DNA from: Sulfurimicrobium sp031426915
GTDB lineage: Bacteria > Pseudomonadota > Gammaproteobacteria > Burkholderiales > Sulfuricellaceae
Direction of reading: 5' to 3'
Assembly (NCBI GenBank): GCA_031426915.1
Contig: JASJPB010000002.1
Coordinates: forward strand, 62,001-126,000
Length of the DNA: 64,000 nt
Under the pieces are notes generated by a model. It ran no database searches, was not told the origin of the DNA, and saw nothing but the letters and a program-made list of their open reading frames with translations. The position numbers were made by a program, and so were the translations under genes. Below, one piece after another: positions 44,411 to 54,015 of this stretch (the first letter of the stretch is position 1; each line of letters opens with the position of its first letter).

Positions 44411-47400
44411 TTATTGCAGAAACTCAGCCAGGGCGGGCTGGAATTCACCCATTTCCTGGCGCAGCATGACGAATTGCTGCCGCGCTTCGTCAAGCTTGCT
44501 ATCCGCTGCAGTTTTTTCGATCTGTTGCGCCCATTTGACGGCGGGGCCGGCCCCGAAATTTCCTAACAATCCTTTCAGCGTATGTGCAGCACGCTGGATG
44601 TCCTGGGCTGCGCCCTGGTTCAGTGCGTTTTCAATGTTGCCGAGATATTGCGGGATTTCCGCCAGGAACATGGCGCCGATGATGTCGATAATATCCCGGT
44701 CGGACCGGGCGAGCGCGGAGGCATAGTCGAATGGCCCACCCGGCTGGGCTTCATCCCTGATTTCAACCGTCTTGGCACGGTCGTTAAACAGCAATATGGT
44801 TTCAATCGTCGCGAATAATTGCCCGGCCTGAATCGGTTTCGAAAGATAGCCGTCCATGCCCGCCTCCAGGCAGCGTTCCCGGTCGCCCTGCATGGCATTC
44901 GCGGTCATGGCGATAATGGGAATGTGATCGCCGTGTTGGCGCTCCTTTTCCCTGATGCGCAGGGTGGCTTCGATGCCGTCCATTTCGGGCATTTGCATGT
45001 CCATTAACACCAGATCGAAGCTTGCAAGCGCGAGCATCTCCAGCCCTTCGCACCCGTTGTTGGCCAGCGTGACGAGATGTCCGGCCTTTTCCAGCAGCGT
45101 TCTCGCAAGGAGCTGGTTGATGGGATTGTCTTCCACCAGCAGGATGCTGTATCGGGTCCGGATGCCTTGTGCCGCAACCTCGTTCTTTTCTTCCTGTCCG
45201 GTCTCGCCGCAAAGGCCGAAGCGCGCGGTGAAATGGAAAGTGCTGCCGATCCCGTGCTCGCTTTCCACCCAGATTTTGCCATGCATCATTTCCACCAGGC
45301 GCGTGGTGATGGAAAGTCCCAGCCCGGTGCCGCCGTATTTGCGCGTGATCGAGCCGTCGGCTTGTGAAAATGCGTCGAAGATGTCCTTTTGTTTGTCTGG
45401 CGGGATGCCGATCCCGCTATCGCGGATCGAAAAATGGAGGGTAGCCTCGTTTCCCTCGCTAGCTTCCAGTTCGACGCTGACAACGATTTCGCCCCGTTCG
45501 GTAAACTTGATGGCGTTGCCGACCAGGTTGATCAGTATCTGGCGCAGGCGTCCCGGGTCGCCCGTAAGATGTTCCGGCACCTCGGGCGGAATCTGCGCCT
45601 CAAGCCGCAAACCCTTCTGCGTCGCGCGCAGGGAGAGCGTTTTGATGCTTTCGTTCAGGGTCTGGTGCAGGCTGAACGGGATGTCTTCGATGCCCAGCTT
45701 GCCGGCCTCGATTTTGGAAAAATCGAGAATGTCGTTGATGATGGTCAGCAGCGCATCCGCCGAAGACTTCACCATGCCCAGATATTCCCGTTGTTCCGGG
45801 TTGAGTTCGGTGTCCAGCGCCAGTTCGGTCATGCCGATGATGCCGTTCATGGGGGTACGGATTTCGTGACTCATGTTGGCCAGGAAGTCGCTCTTCGAAC
45901 GGTTGGCGGCCTCGGCGGCCTCGGCGGCGCGTTGCAGTTCGGCGGCAGCGCGTTTGATCTCGGTGATGTCGGAAATGATGCCGATCAATCCAGCCACGGA
46001 ACCATCCGCACGGGTAAACGAGGCTTTCTGGTAGATCGTGTCGTGAACTTTGTGATCCGCAGCCTGAACCGGCGCTTCATAGGACTGCGTGCCGGTTTCC
46101 CGCAGCAGGTGCTGGTCCATGTCGTGGTGCATGTGCGCCAGGTCCCTCGGCAGCAGATCGTAGACTGTCTTGCCGGTCCATTCGCCGCGTTCGATGCCCC
46201 AGAAGGTTTCGAAGGCCTTGTTGAAGCCCAGATAATGTCCTTCCACATCCTGGAAATAAATCGGGTAGGGGGTCACTTCGATCAATTGCTGGGTGAACTG
46301 CAACTGGTCGCGCAGGCGGTCCTCGGCCAGGCGGCGCTCGGTTACGTCATTGAGCACGCCAGTGGTGCCGATGATCTGGTCGTGCTCGTCCAGGGATAGT
46401 GTGGCGAACACCTCCAGCCAGCGGAAACCGCCATCCTTGGTGGTGAAGCGAACCTCGTAACGGCAGAAATCTTTCCGGCGCTCGATGAGCGGCATGAACT
46501 GCTCGAAGTTGATCTGGCGGTCGTCGGGATGGACGTGATTGAGCATGTTCGTGCCCAGGCTTTCCTCCACCGGGAACCCGGTGATCTCGCTCCAGGCCGG
46601 ATTGAGGTAGGTCCACAAGCCTTGCCAGTCGGTCTGGAATACGACCTCGCTCAGGTTTTCAACCACCGACCTGTATTTTTTCTCGCTCTCCCCCAAGGCC
46701 TGCTGTGTGAGCTTGCGCTCGGATATGTCATGGAATCCCGCCACCGAACCAACGACACTGCCAGTGTCCAGCAGTGGCACCGCAACGATGGCAATGGGAA
46801 AGACCGTGCCGTCCTTGCGGGTGAAGGTGTCATCGTCGGAGCGGAAGGTGGCGCCGCTCACAATGGCTCGGTGTGTGGGGCAGTCCTGTTCGCTGATGCG
46901 GGTGCCGTTGGCAGTCTGGAAATGAATGATGTTGTGGATGGGTTTGCCGATCAACTCTTCCTTGTTCCAGCCCAATAGCCGTTCCGCCTCGCGATTGAGG
47001 AAGGTACAGCATCCCTCTGCATCCAGGGCATAGATACCCTCGCCCAGTGCATCGGTCAGGCTTTGCAGGAAGCGATTGCTGTTTTCGATCTGCTCTTCCA
47101 TCTGTTTGCGCGCGGTGATATCGGTACGGATGGCAATGTACTGGTAGGGTTTGCCGTTGCCATCCATGAACGGGACGATGGTGGAGTTGACCCAGTAGCA
47201 GCTACCGTCCTTGGAGCGGTTTTTGATTTCGCCGTGCCAAACGCTTCCGGCGGCGATGGTGTCCCACATCTCCTGGAAGAATTCGGGCGGGTGCAGGTCG
47301 GACTTGATGATGCGGTGATTACTCCCCAGCAATTCTTCCCGTGAGTATTGGCTGATCTGGCAGAAGCGGTCGTTGGCGTAGATGATGTCGCCCTCCACGT

Positions 47401-48307
47401 TCGAGGTGCTGACGATGGCGTGCTGATCGAGAGCGAATTTCTGGTTTTCCAGCGCATTCAGCGCTTCGCTGAGTTTGCCGGCATTTTCTTTCAGGCGGCG
47501 GAAGGAATAGCCTGCGTAGCTCAATAGCAGCAGTGCGAGCAGGAACAGGAACACGCGGAAAATGTTGGCTTCTTGCAATGAATGTTCGAAAACCTTGTTG
47601 TAGGAAAGGGTGAGCTCCTGGCCCAGGTGCTTGTCTCCTTTCGATATCAGGAGCGGAATCAGGCGGTCGATTTCCCGCTCGTGCAGAAGAATCTCCTCGG
47701 TCAGCCTGATGATGGGCGTCACGCTTTCCCGCTCTGTTGCGGCAAGGTCCGTGGAAAGCAGCTTGAGTTGGGCCAGCGCGCTCTCCACGGCGGAATAATC
47801 CGTTCCGCCTCCCATGTAGCGCAGCATGACGTTGCGTTGCAGCGTTTGCAAATGCCGGCGCAGGTTCGAGTTGGCAGTCTGATTGAGGGCTTCGCCGAGG
47901 GATGCGGGATAGGAGAGCAGGGAGCTTCTGGCCAGCAGATTATGGGATTTGAATTGTCTGATCAGTCGTGCCTTGTTCTCCAGCGCCTGGCTCAGTTCGC
48001 TCATGCCTAGCGCCACCTTGTCACTCTGGTCGATGGCGTCGTCCCCTTGCTCCAGGCTGTGCTTGTGCTCTTTTATCTGGCGCAGGATGTGCTCGGTCTC
48101 ATCGTAATCACCCTGAATGTGGTAGCGCAGTTTGAGCACTTCTTCATCCAGTTCTGAGTCCAGTTTTTCGATGTTGCCAAGATGGCTGATGACGTTGTGG
48201 TGTTTGGCGGGGCTGACGGAGCGGGTGTTGATGAACAGGAAGATCAGCAGTGCGGCAACGCCGATGATGGCGCCGATCTGTATCAGGGTGAATTGTCGGA
48301 ATTTCAT
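44411..48307 (-). CDS. Membrane hybrid histidine kinase (sensor-PASx4-HisKA-HATPase-REC-HPt)
   Basis: A 1298-residue protein. It has two membrane segments (near residues 8-28 and 250-268) around a helical periplasmic domain of about 220 residues, perhaps DAHL-like. Four PAS domains follow between about 290 and 810. HisKA carries the phospho-His in NMSHEIRTPMNG, and HATPase_c shows GNAIKFTERG and GTGLGLSI. REC has VEDNPIN and phospho-Asp in DLVLMDMQMPEMDG, and HPt has RAAHTLKGLLGNFGA. All phosphorelay residues are present. The HD-GYP regulator gene lies 18 bases upstream in the same operon. Confidence 0.94.
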   Translation of the reverse strand: MKFRQFTLIQIGAIIGVAALLIFLFINTRSVSPAKHHNVISHLGNIEKLDSELDEEVLKLRYHIQGDYDETEHILRQIKEHKHSLEQGDDAIDQSDKVALGMSELSQALENKARLIRQFKSHNLLARSSLLSYPASLGEALNQTANSNLRRHLQTLQRNVMLRYMGGGTDYSAVESALAQLKLLSTDLAATERESVTPIIRLTEEILLHEREIDRLIPLLISKGDKHLGQELTLSYNKVFEHSLQEANIFRVFLFLLALLLLSYAGYSFRRLKENAGKLSEALNALENQKFALDQHAIVSTSNVEGDIIYANDRFCQISQYSREELLGSNHRIIKSDLHPPEFFQEMWDTIAAGSVWHGEIKNRSKDGSCYWVNSTIVPFMDGNGKPYQYIAIRTDITARKQMEEQIENSNRFLQSLTDALGEGIYALDAEGCCTFLNREAERLLGWNKEELIGKPIHNIIHFQTANGTRISEQDCPTHRAIVSGATFRSDDDTFTRKDGTVFPIAIVAVPLLDTGSVVGSVAGFHDISERKLTQQALGESEKKYRSVVENLSEVVFQTDWQGLWTYLNPAWSEITGFPVEESLGTNMLNHVHPDDRQINFEQFMPLIERRKDFCRYEVRFTTKDGGFRWLEVFATLSLDEHDQIIGTTGVLNDVTERRLAEDRLRDQLQFTQQLIEVTPYPIYFQDVEGHYLGFNKAFETFWGIERGEWTGKTVYDLLPRDLAHMHHDMDQHLLRETGTQSYEAPVQAADHKVHDTIYQKASFTRADGSVAGLIGIISDITEIKRAAAELQRAAEAAEAANRSKSDFLANMSHEIRTPMNGIIGMTELALDTELNPEQREYLGMVKSSADALLTIINDILDFSKIEAGKLGIEDIPFSLHQTLNESIKTLSLRATQKGLRLEAQIPPEVPEHLTGDPGRLRQILINLVGNAIKFTERGEIVVSVELEASEGNEATLHFSIRDSGIGIPPDKQKDIFDAFSQADGSITRKYGGTGLGLSITTRLVEMMHGKIWVESEHGIGSTFHFTARFGLCGETGQEEKNEVAAQGIRTRYSILLVEDNPINQLLARTLLEKAGHLVTLANNGCEGLEMLALASFDLVLMDMQMPEMDGIEATLRIREKERQHGDHIPIIAMTANAMQGDRERCLEAGMDGYLSKPIQAGQLFATIETILLFNDRAKTVEIRDEAQPGGPFDYASALARSDRDIIDIIGAMFLAEIPQYLGNIENALNQGAAQDIQRAAHTLKGLLGNFGAGPAVKWAQQIEKTAADSKLDEARQQFVMLRQEMGEFQPALAEFLQ

Positions 48308-48325
48308 GGCATGAATTGACAGGGA

Positions 48326-49387
48326 TTATGGCTCATCCTGGAACTGCAGTTTGTCATCCTCGAAGCGCTGCCTGATCTCAAGAATCTGCTCCCAGCCGGA
48401 AAAGAATGCCGCGACACAGGCGGGATCGAAATGGCTGCCCGCGTTGTCTCTGATCATGTTAGTCGCCCGCTCAAGTTCCCATGCCGGCTTGTAGGGGCGT
48501 TCCGAGGTGAGCGCATCGAATACGTCAGCTACCGCAACGATGCGACCAAAGAGCGGAATGCTTTCGCCCCCAAGGCCGTTGGGATAGCCTGAGCCATCGA
48601 ATTTTTCATGATGGCTCAGGGCGATTGCGGCACCTGTCTGCAAGGTAAACGAAGCGCTGCCCGCCAGTATGTCGTGACCGATTTTGGCATGCTGTTTCAT
48701 GACTTCAAATTCGGGAGGGGTGAGCCTGCCAGGCTTGAGCAGGATGGCATCGGCAATGCCTACCTTGCCGATGTCGTGCATGGGGGCCGCTTCCAGGATC
48801 AAATCCTGATCGCTCGCGGAAAGTCCCAGATTTCGTGCAATATGCAACGAGTAATGAGCCATGCGCATGATATGGGCGCCGGTCTCGGGGTCGCGGTATT
48901 CCGCCGCCTTGGAAAGGCAGAACACGGTTTCCCGCTCACGCGCCAGGATCTCCGCCGTGGCCTTGCCGACCTCGCTCGCCAGCCATTCGGCACGGTCCGA
49001 CAGTTTTTTCTGGCTGCTCCGCAGCGCCAGCATGTTTCTGGCGCGAGCGAGAAACTCGGTTTTGTCCACGGGCTTGGTGAGGAAGTCGTTGGCGCCGCAT
49101 TCCAGGGCCTGGTAACGTATCTCGACGTGGTCGTTGGCGGTGATCATGAGCACCGGCGTGTCGCTTTTGCCGGGCAGGGCGCGCAAGAGGCGGGTAAATT
49201 CCAGGCCGTCCGGCGCCGGCATCATGTAGTCCACGATGATCAGATCCGGGTCGTTGTGCTCGCACCATTGCAGCGCCCGGATGGACTCTGCAAAACACAG
49301 TGCCTCGCAACCATCGAGTTTTTGCACCAGATGCCGCATCAATGCCAGGTTGATTTCAGTGTCGTCAATGATGACAATCTTGTGCAT
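48326..49387 (-). CDS. Response regulator with HD-GYP c-di-GMP phosphodiesterase output (RpfG-like)
   Basis: A 353-residue protein. The receiver (residues 1-120) has IIDDTEIN and phospho-Asp in IIVDYMMPAPDG. The HD-GYP domain (about 165-345) has HDIGKVGIADAILLKPG and the canonical HHEKFDGSGYPNGL. It should degrade c-di-GMP to pGpG or GMP when phosphorylated. Co-transcribed with the hybrid kinase, its likely phosphodonor through the kinase's HPt. Confidence 0.94.
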   Translation of the reverse strand: MHKIVIIDDTEINLALMRHLVQKLDGCEALCFAESIRALQWCEHNDPDLIIVDYMMPAPDGLEFTRLLRALPGKSDTPVLMITANDHVEIRYQALECGANDFLTKPVDKTEFLARARNMLALRSSQKKLSDRAEWLASEVGKATAEILARERETVFCLSKAAEYRDPETGAHIMRMAHYSLHIARNLGLSASDQDLILEAAPMHDIGKVGIADAILLKPGRLTPPEFEVMKQHAKIGHDILAGSASFTLQTGAAIALSHHEKFDGSGYPNGLGGESIPLFGRIVAVADVFDALTSERPYKPAWELERATNMIRDNAGSHFDPACVAAFFSGWEQILEIRQRFEDDKLQFQDEP

Positions 49388-49531
49388 GGCTGCGCTTTAA
49401 CCTGATGGAGGGGCTCAAGTACAAGCTTAGCAGTACGCAGGGCCGCAGGCAACGCAACGGGTCAACCCCCATACAGTTGAGCCGTTACTGTTTTTGTAGT
49501 GCAAACTATCACCATAAAACAGGAGGCAATC

Positions 49532-49855
49532 ATGCGATTTATCCAGCTTTCCCTTCTTGCCGCCGCAATCATGGGCGCATCCCTACCGGCCTGGGCCGAT
49601 CCTGCTTCCACGCCCAATATCGATCAGCGCCAGATCGAGCAACAGCAGCGCATAAACCAGGGCGTGCAATCCGGATCCCTGACCCCTGCCGAAGCAGCGC
49701 GCTTGCAGCGTGGACAGGAACATGTGCAGGCAGTGGAAACACGTGCCAAGGCCGACGGCGTTGTGACGCCCCAGGAGCGACGCCGTATCACGGAGGTCCA
49801 GAATGTGGAGAACCGCAGGATCGCCCGGCAAAAGCATGACCGCCAGCATCGCTGA
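49532..49855 (+). CDS. Small secreted protein with Gln/Arg-rich helical repeats, function unknown
   Basis: A 107-residue protein. The signal peptide ends near LPAWADP, and the mature part is helical and polar: QIEQQQRINQGVQSGSLTPA, EAARLQRGQEHVQAVE, KADGVVTPQERRRI and a basic tail. It belongs to a widespread, uncharacterised family of short periplasmic proteins with two EF-hand-like or helical repeats. ATG 49532 has AGGAGG at 49521-49526. pgl begins six bases after its stop. Confidence 0.8.
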   Translation: MRFIQLSLLAAAIMGASLPAWADPASTPNIDQRQIEQQQRINQGVQSGSLTPAEAARLQRGQEHVQAVETRAKADGVVTPQERRRITEVQNVENRRIARQKHDRQHR

Positions 49856-49861
49856 TTTTCC

Positions 49862-50554
49862 ATGAATGCATTTTACCTTCCCGTCTGGCATGTCTATCCT
49901 GAAGCGTCGCTGCTGCAAAGGCGCACCGCAGAAGGAATCGCGCGCGTCGCGGCCCGGGCCATCGCGGCGGAAGGTGCTTTCAGCATCGTTCTGGCGGGTG
50001 GAGCCACGCCGCGTACGGTTTATGAAAGTTTGTGCGATATCGAGACCGACTGGGCGGCCTGGCATGTCTACTTCGGTGACGAGCGCTGCTTGCCGGCTGA
50101 TCACCCCGAGCGCAACAGCGTAATGGCATTCGAGGCGTGGCTTGGACATGTGACCATCCCCGCCGCGCAGATTCATGCGATTCCCGCCGAATTGGGCGCC
50201 GAAGATGCCGCGCTGCGCTATTCGAGAGTGCTGGATGCGGTGGACAGCTTCGATCTGGTGCTGCTGGGGCTGGGCGAGGACGGCCACGCCGCCAGCCTTT
50301 TTCCCGGCCAGGACTGGGGAGAGGGCGCAGACCAGTCGCCTGCGCTTGCCGTGCATCAGGCCCCCAAGCCGCCTGCGGATCGGGTTTCCTTGAGCGCATG
50401 GCGTTTAAGCCGGGCGAGGCGGGTGTGGTTCATGGTGACCGGGGCCGCAAAGAAGGAGGCTGTGGCCTCCTGGCGGCGCGGGGAGGGCATTCCTGCCGCG
50501 GCCATCCAGGCTGTTGACGGGGTGGAAGTGTTTATCGAGGCATGCTGCTTTTGA
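49862..50554 (+). CDS. pgl: 6-phosphogluconolactonase
   Basis: A 230-residue cytosolic enzyme that hydrolyses 6-phosphogluconolactone in the oxidative pentose phosphate pathway. Signatures are FSIVLAGGATPRTVYESL, VYFGDERCLPADHPERNS and LLGLGEDGHAASLFPG. zwf and gnd are not in the window. It is placed in a three-gene run with the small secreted protein and the DUF4139 gene. Confidence 0.93.
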   Translation: MNAFYLPVWHVYPEASLLQRRTAEGIARVAARAIAAEGAFSIVLAGGATPRTVYESLCDIETDWAAWHVYFGDERCLPADHPERNSVMAFEAWLGHVTIPAAQIHAIPAELGAEDAALRYSRVLDAVDSFDLVLLGLGEDGHAASLFPGQDWGEGADQSPALAVHQAPKPPADRVSLSAWRLSRARRVWFMVTGAAKKEAVASWRRGEGIPAAAIQAVDGVEVFIEACCF

Positions 50555-50564
50555 GAGGAAAATC

Positions 50565-52007
50565 ATGATCAGGAAATTAGGCTGGATCGGTTGTGGCATT
50601 CTGGCCGTTGCGCTGACCCCATCGGCCTGGGCCGCACCGGTTAAAGAGAAACTCAGCTCACTCAGGGAGCAGCAGGAGGTGGCGGTCACCATCTATAACG
50701 AGAACCTGGCACTGGTCAAGGACCAGCGCCGGATTTTGCTGGATCAGGGGGGCAACCGTCTGGCGTGGCGCGACGTAAGCGCACGCATCATGCCGGAAAC
50801 CGCCTTGCTGCGCAGCCTCGGAGTTGGAGAGGGCATTTCCCTGCTGGAGCAGAATTTCGATTTCGACCTGCTTACGCCGCAGAAACTGTTGGACAAGTAT
50901 GTCGGGCAGACGGTCACGGTCATCAAGACCAACCCCGCCACCGGCATCGAAAGCAGCGAGCAGGCCACGGTCCTGAGCACCAACAGCGGTGTGGTGCTGA
51001 AATTCGCCGACCGCATCGAAACCGGTTTGCCGGGGCGGATCGCTTTCAAAACGGTTCCGGACAATCTACGTGACCGACCGACGCTGGTGATTTCCTTCAA
51101 TAGCCCTGTCGCGGGCGAACAGGCTATGGAGTTGAGTTACCTGACTGGAGGGCTGTCCTGGCGCGCGGATTACGTGGCGGAACTGAATCCCAAGGATGAT
51201 CGTCTCGATCTCAACGGCTGGGTAACGCTCACCAATGTCAGCGGCACCAGTTATCCCAATGCCCGGTTGCAACTGGTGGCCGGCGATGTCAACCGGGTGC
51301 GTCGCGAGATGGATTTTGCCGTCGAAGCCAAGCTGATGAAGGTCGCTCCCGCGCCCGCCGCGTCCATGGCCGAGGAAAGCCTGTTCGAGTATCACCTTTA
51401 TACCCTGGATCGCCCAACCACCATCGCCGAGCAGCAAACCAAGCAGGTCGCCCTGCTTTCCGCCGCTCATATCCCCACTCGCAAGGAACTGGTGCTGCAA
51501 GGGCGGGATTATTATTACCGCAGCAGCTACGGCGACCTGGGGCAGAAAATGAAGGTCGGCGTCTACGTCGAATTCGAGAACAAGAATGGCGGCCTGGGCG
51601 TGCCGCTTCCCAAGGGCGTGATCCGGGTGTACAAGAAGGACGCCAAGGGCAACGCCCAGTTCGTGGGCGAGGACAGGATAGACCATACCCCGCGCAACGA
51701 GAAAGTGCGACTCAAGCTGGGCGAGGCCTTCGATGTGACGGCCGACAAGAAACAGACCGATTTTCAGAAACTGGGCGGTAGCGGGCGTTACAACTATGTT
51801 TTCGAAAGCTCATTTCAGATCGAGCTGAAGAACGCCAAGGACGAGGCGGTGAGCGTTAAAGTGGTGGAGCCGGTGCCAGGGGACTGGGAGCTGCTCAGTG
51901 AAAGCCATCCCCACAAGAAGGAAAGCAGCAACACGGCTGTCTGGCGTGTCGATATTCCGGCGCGGGGCAGGGTGTCCATGACTTACCGGGTGCGTGTGAA
52001 ACTATAA
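50565..52007 (+). CDS. Exported DUF4139-domain protein
   Basis: A 480-residue protein with a signal peptide ending near PSAWAAP. An N-terminal beta-rich region (VTIYNENLALVKDQRRILLD) and a DUF4139 body follow (ELSYLTGGLSWRADYVAELN, and a C-terminal ARGRVSMTYRVRVKL). Function unknown; it looks like a periplasmic beta-sandwich protein. ATG 50565 has AGAGGAAA upstream. The stop is followed directly by the 22-bp near-palindrome. Confidence 0.85.
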   Translation: MIRKLGWIGCGILAVALTPSAWAAPVKEKLSSLREQQEVAVTIYNENLALVKDQRRILLDQGGNRLAWRDVSARIMPETALLRSLGVGEGISLLEQNFDFDLLTPQKLLDKYVGQTVTVIKTNPATGIESSEQATVLSTNSGVVLKFADRIETGLPGRIAFKTVPDNLRDRPTLVISFNSPVAGEQAMELSYLTGGLSWRADYVAELNPKDDRLDLNGWVTLTNVSGTSYPNARLQLVAGDVNRVRREMDFAVEAKLMKVAPAPAASMAEESLFEYHLYTLDRPTTIAEQQTKQVALLSAAHIPTRKELVLQGRDYYYRSSYGDLGQKMKVGVYVEFENKNGGLGVPLPKGVIRVYKKDAKGNAQFVGEDRIDHTPRNEKVRLKLGEAFDVTADKKQTDFQKLGGSGRYNYVFESSFQIELKNAKDEAVSVKVVEPVPGDWELLSESHPHKKESSNTAVWRVDIPARGRVSMTYRVRVKL

Positions 52008-52008
52008 G

Positions 52009-52030
52009 AAGCTGTTTAAACGGCTTCTAA
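52009..52030. repeat. 22-bp near-perfect palindrome centred on GTTTAAAC
   Basis: AGAAGCTGTTTAAAC and its mirror AAACGGCTTCT give a palindrome with one mismatched pair, immediately after the DUF4139 stop and 61 bases before the GGDEF gene start. There is no T-run, so an operator seems at least as likely as a terminator. Confidence 0.5.
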
Positions 52031-52090
52031 GCTTGCCGGGAATGGGGGTAGAATCGTTGCATATAAACTCAAGCAGTTTCACTGGGCTTT

Positions 52091-53152
52091 ATGCCAAATC
52101 ATTCTTCCGCAACCGTTCTGGAATCGGTCGTTCACCTCACCCGTAATACTGAGCGGGATGCTCTTGTAAAAAGCCTGCTCATTACCTTGCGTGAGTTGCT
52201 CGATGCCGAACGGGGTTCTATATATTGGGTTACCCCTAGCGCGGAAGGACCAAGATTGTCATTGGCGCTTTCCATTAGCCGTGCCGAGGGAATGACGGAA
52301 TACATGGAACTGGGCGACATCAGGCCCATCGGGTTTGATGAGGATCCGGACTTTTCTCTATGCATCGAGACGCGTAACCTGATATCCAGGCCGTTGCCTA
52401 CAGCGGGCATGATGCGCTATGTTCATCCCGTTTTCGGCCGGGATGACGTGGTGGGGGTGCTGGAGATGATCGGGCAGGAATATGGCGATGGCGATGCCAG
52501 GCTGGTCAGCGGTTTTCTGGAGGTTTTCCGGAATTATGTGCATGTGCTCGATGAAAGCGAACGTGATACCCTAACCGGACTCCTTAACCGGCGTACTTTC
52601 GACACCAACATCGGCCGGATATTATCGGAGTCGCGCCGGCTGAAAGACTCGGAATTTCCCGCCGATGATGCTTCTCCCCGACGGCGTGAGGGAGACAGTA
52701 CGGATAGCTGGTGGCTTGCCGTGCTGGATATCGACCATTTCAAGTCCGTGAACGATAAATTCGGGCATATTTATGGCGATGAAGTCCTGATCCTGTTGTC
52801 GCGCATCATGAAACGTGCCTTCAGAATCAACGACAAATTGTTTCGTTTTGGCGGCGAGGAGTTTGTTGTGGCCCTCGAGCCCACTGACCAGGAGGGTGCT
52901 TACCAGGTTCTGGAGCGTTTGCGCCAGACAATCGAAAGCTACGTTTTTCCACAGGTCGGCAGGGTAACCGTCAGCATCGGATATGTTCGGGTCGGTGCTC
53001 AGGATGTACCTGCAACGGTGGTGGGGCACGCCGACGAAGCACTCTATTACGCCAAGCAAAATGGTCGTAACCAGGTGTGTTCCTATGAGTCGCTGGTGAG
53101 TCAGGGAAAAATTGCCACCTCGACTCTTAATGAGGATGTTGTGTTGTTCTAA
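52091..53152 (+). CDS. GAF-GGDEF diguanylate cyclase
   Basis: A 353-residue soluble protein. A GAF-like sensor lies at residues 20-160 (LLDAERGSIYWVTPSAEGPR) and a GGDEF domain at about 175-345 with RFGGEEFVVAL (GGEEF variant, competent) and DTLTGLLNRRTFD. There is no clear RxxD inhibitory site. Convergent with the HDOD gene, six bases apart. Confidence 0.9.
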   Translation: MPNHSSATVLESVVHLTRNTERDALVKSLLITLRELLDAERGSIYWVTPSAEGPRLSLALSISRAEGMTEYMELGDIRPIGFDEDPDFSLCIETRNLISRPLPTAGMMRYVHPVFGRDDVVGVLEMIGQEYGDGDARLVSGFLEVFRNYVHVLDESERDTLTGLLNRRTFDTNIGRILSESRRLKDSEFPADDASPRRREGDSTDSWWLAVLDIDHFKSVNDKFGHIYGDEVLILLSRIMKRAFRINDKLFRFGGEEFVVALEPTDQEGAYQVLERLRQTIESYVFPQVGRVTVSIGYVRVGAQDVPATVVGHADEALYYAKQNGRNQVCSYESLVSQGKIATSTLNEDVVLF

Positions 53153-53157
53153 GGGCT

Positions 53158-54009
53158 TCAACGATTCGGTTGTTCGTGGAACAGATCGATGATTTCTTCC
53201 TCGTATTCTTTCAGTCCGTCCGGACTGATGCACAGATCTTCCATTGCGATTTCCTGAGTCCGGGGCCAATCCCTGTCCGGCTGGCCTGACATCAAACTGA
53301 CGACATGCATGGCCATTTGCAGGATGGCGACCAGGGACACCGTCTCGCGTTCGTGGTGGGGGCTGACGTCATGCTGGTAGCGAATGGCCTGGCAGATGGA
53401 CTCAGGCAGCTGCCAGTTTTTTGCCAGCAGGTAGCCCACTACGGCATGGCTGGTGTTGAATTTTCTGTCTTCCTCGATCAGGTCGGGCCACTCATCAGTC
53501 TTTTTTTCATTCAGTGCGCTGCAGTAATCGGGGAAGCGCTGCATCAGGACGGCCACCCCGCACTCGCTGAACAGTCCGAGCATATAGGCCTGGTCTGGTG
53601 CAACATGGCATACCGAGCGTTGCTTGTTTGCGATGATGGAGCACAGCCGTGCGAGATCGTTTGATCGCTCCCAGAAACGCTCGTAGGCAGGGGTGCTGCC
53701 ACTGATGCTGCGCCGTAGCGCAATGCATTTGATAATGGTGAACAGCGGGCTGAGGCCGATGACGGCGAGCGCCTGGGAAACCGAATCCACTTTCTTGGAC
53801 AAGCCGTAAAACGGCGAGTTGATGATCTTGAAAATCATCGAGGATAGCCCGAGATCCTTGCTTACCAGTTGGGCAATCCTGCCCAGATTGGGATTCTCTT
53901 GCTGCGTAAGCTCATGCACCTCTATCAGAATTTTCGGCTGGGGTGGAATGGTGATGCTCTTGCCGATGAGTTGTTCAAGGTTTTCGCTGGATTGGGATGG
54001 AATCGTCAC
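53158..54009 (-). CDS. HDOD-domain signalling protein
   Basis: A 283-residue protein with an HDOD domain over about residues 18-215 (LTQQENPNLGRIAQLVSKDL, IINSPFYGLSKKVDSVSQAL, LGLFSECGVAVLMQRFPDY). HDOD proteins are non-enzymatic relatives of HD phosphohydrolases found with c-di-GMP and stress signalling. It lies just upstream of pgi on the same strand's opposite side, with pgi ending six bases after its start. Confidence 0.85.
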   Translation of the reverse strand: MTIPSQSSENLEQLIGKSITIPPQPKILIEVHELTQQENPNLGRIAQLVSKDLGLSSMIFKIINSPFYGLSKKVDSVSQALAVIGLSPLFTIIKCIALRRSISGSTPAYERFWERSNDLARLCSIIANKQRSVCHVAPDQAYMLGLFSECGVAVLMQRFPDYCSALNEKKTDEWPDLIEEDRKFNTSHAVVGYLLAKNWQLPESICQAIRYQHDVSPHHERETVSLVAILQMAMHVVSLMSGQPDRDWPRTQEIAMEDLCISPDGLKEYEEEIIDLFHEQPNR

Positions 54010-54015
54010 GGGATA

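Noticed and set aside
45389..46399. A 336-codon plus-strand frame opposite the hybrid kinase
   Set aside because: It lies wholly inside PAS and kinase coding sequence and has a shadow-type composition with no motif.
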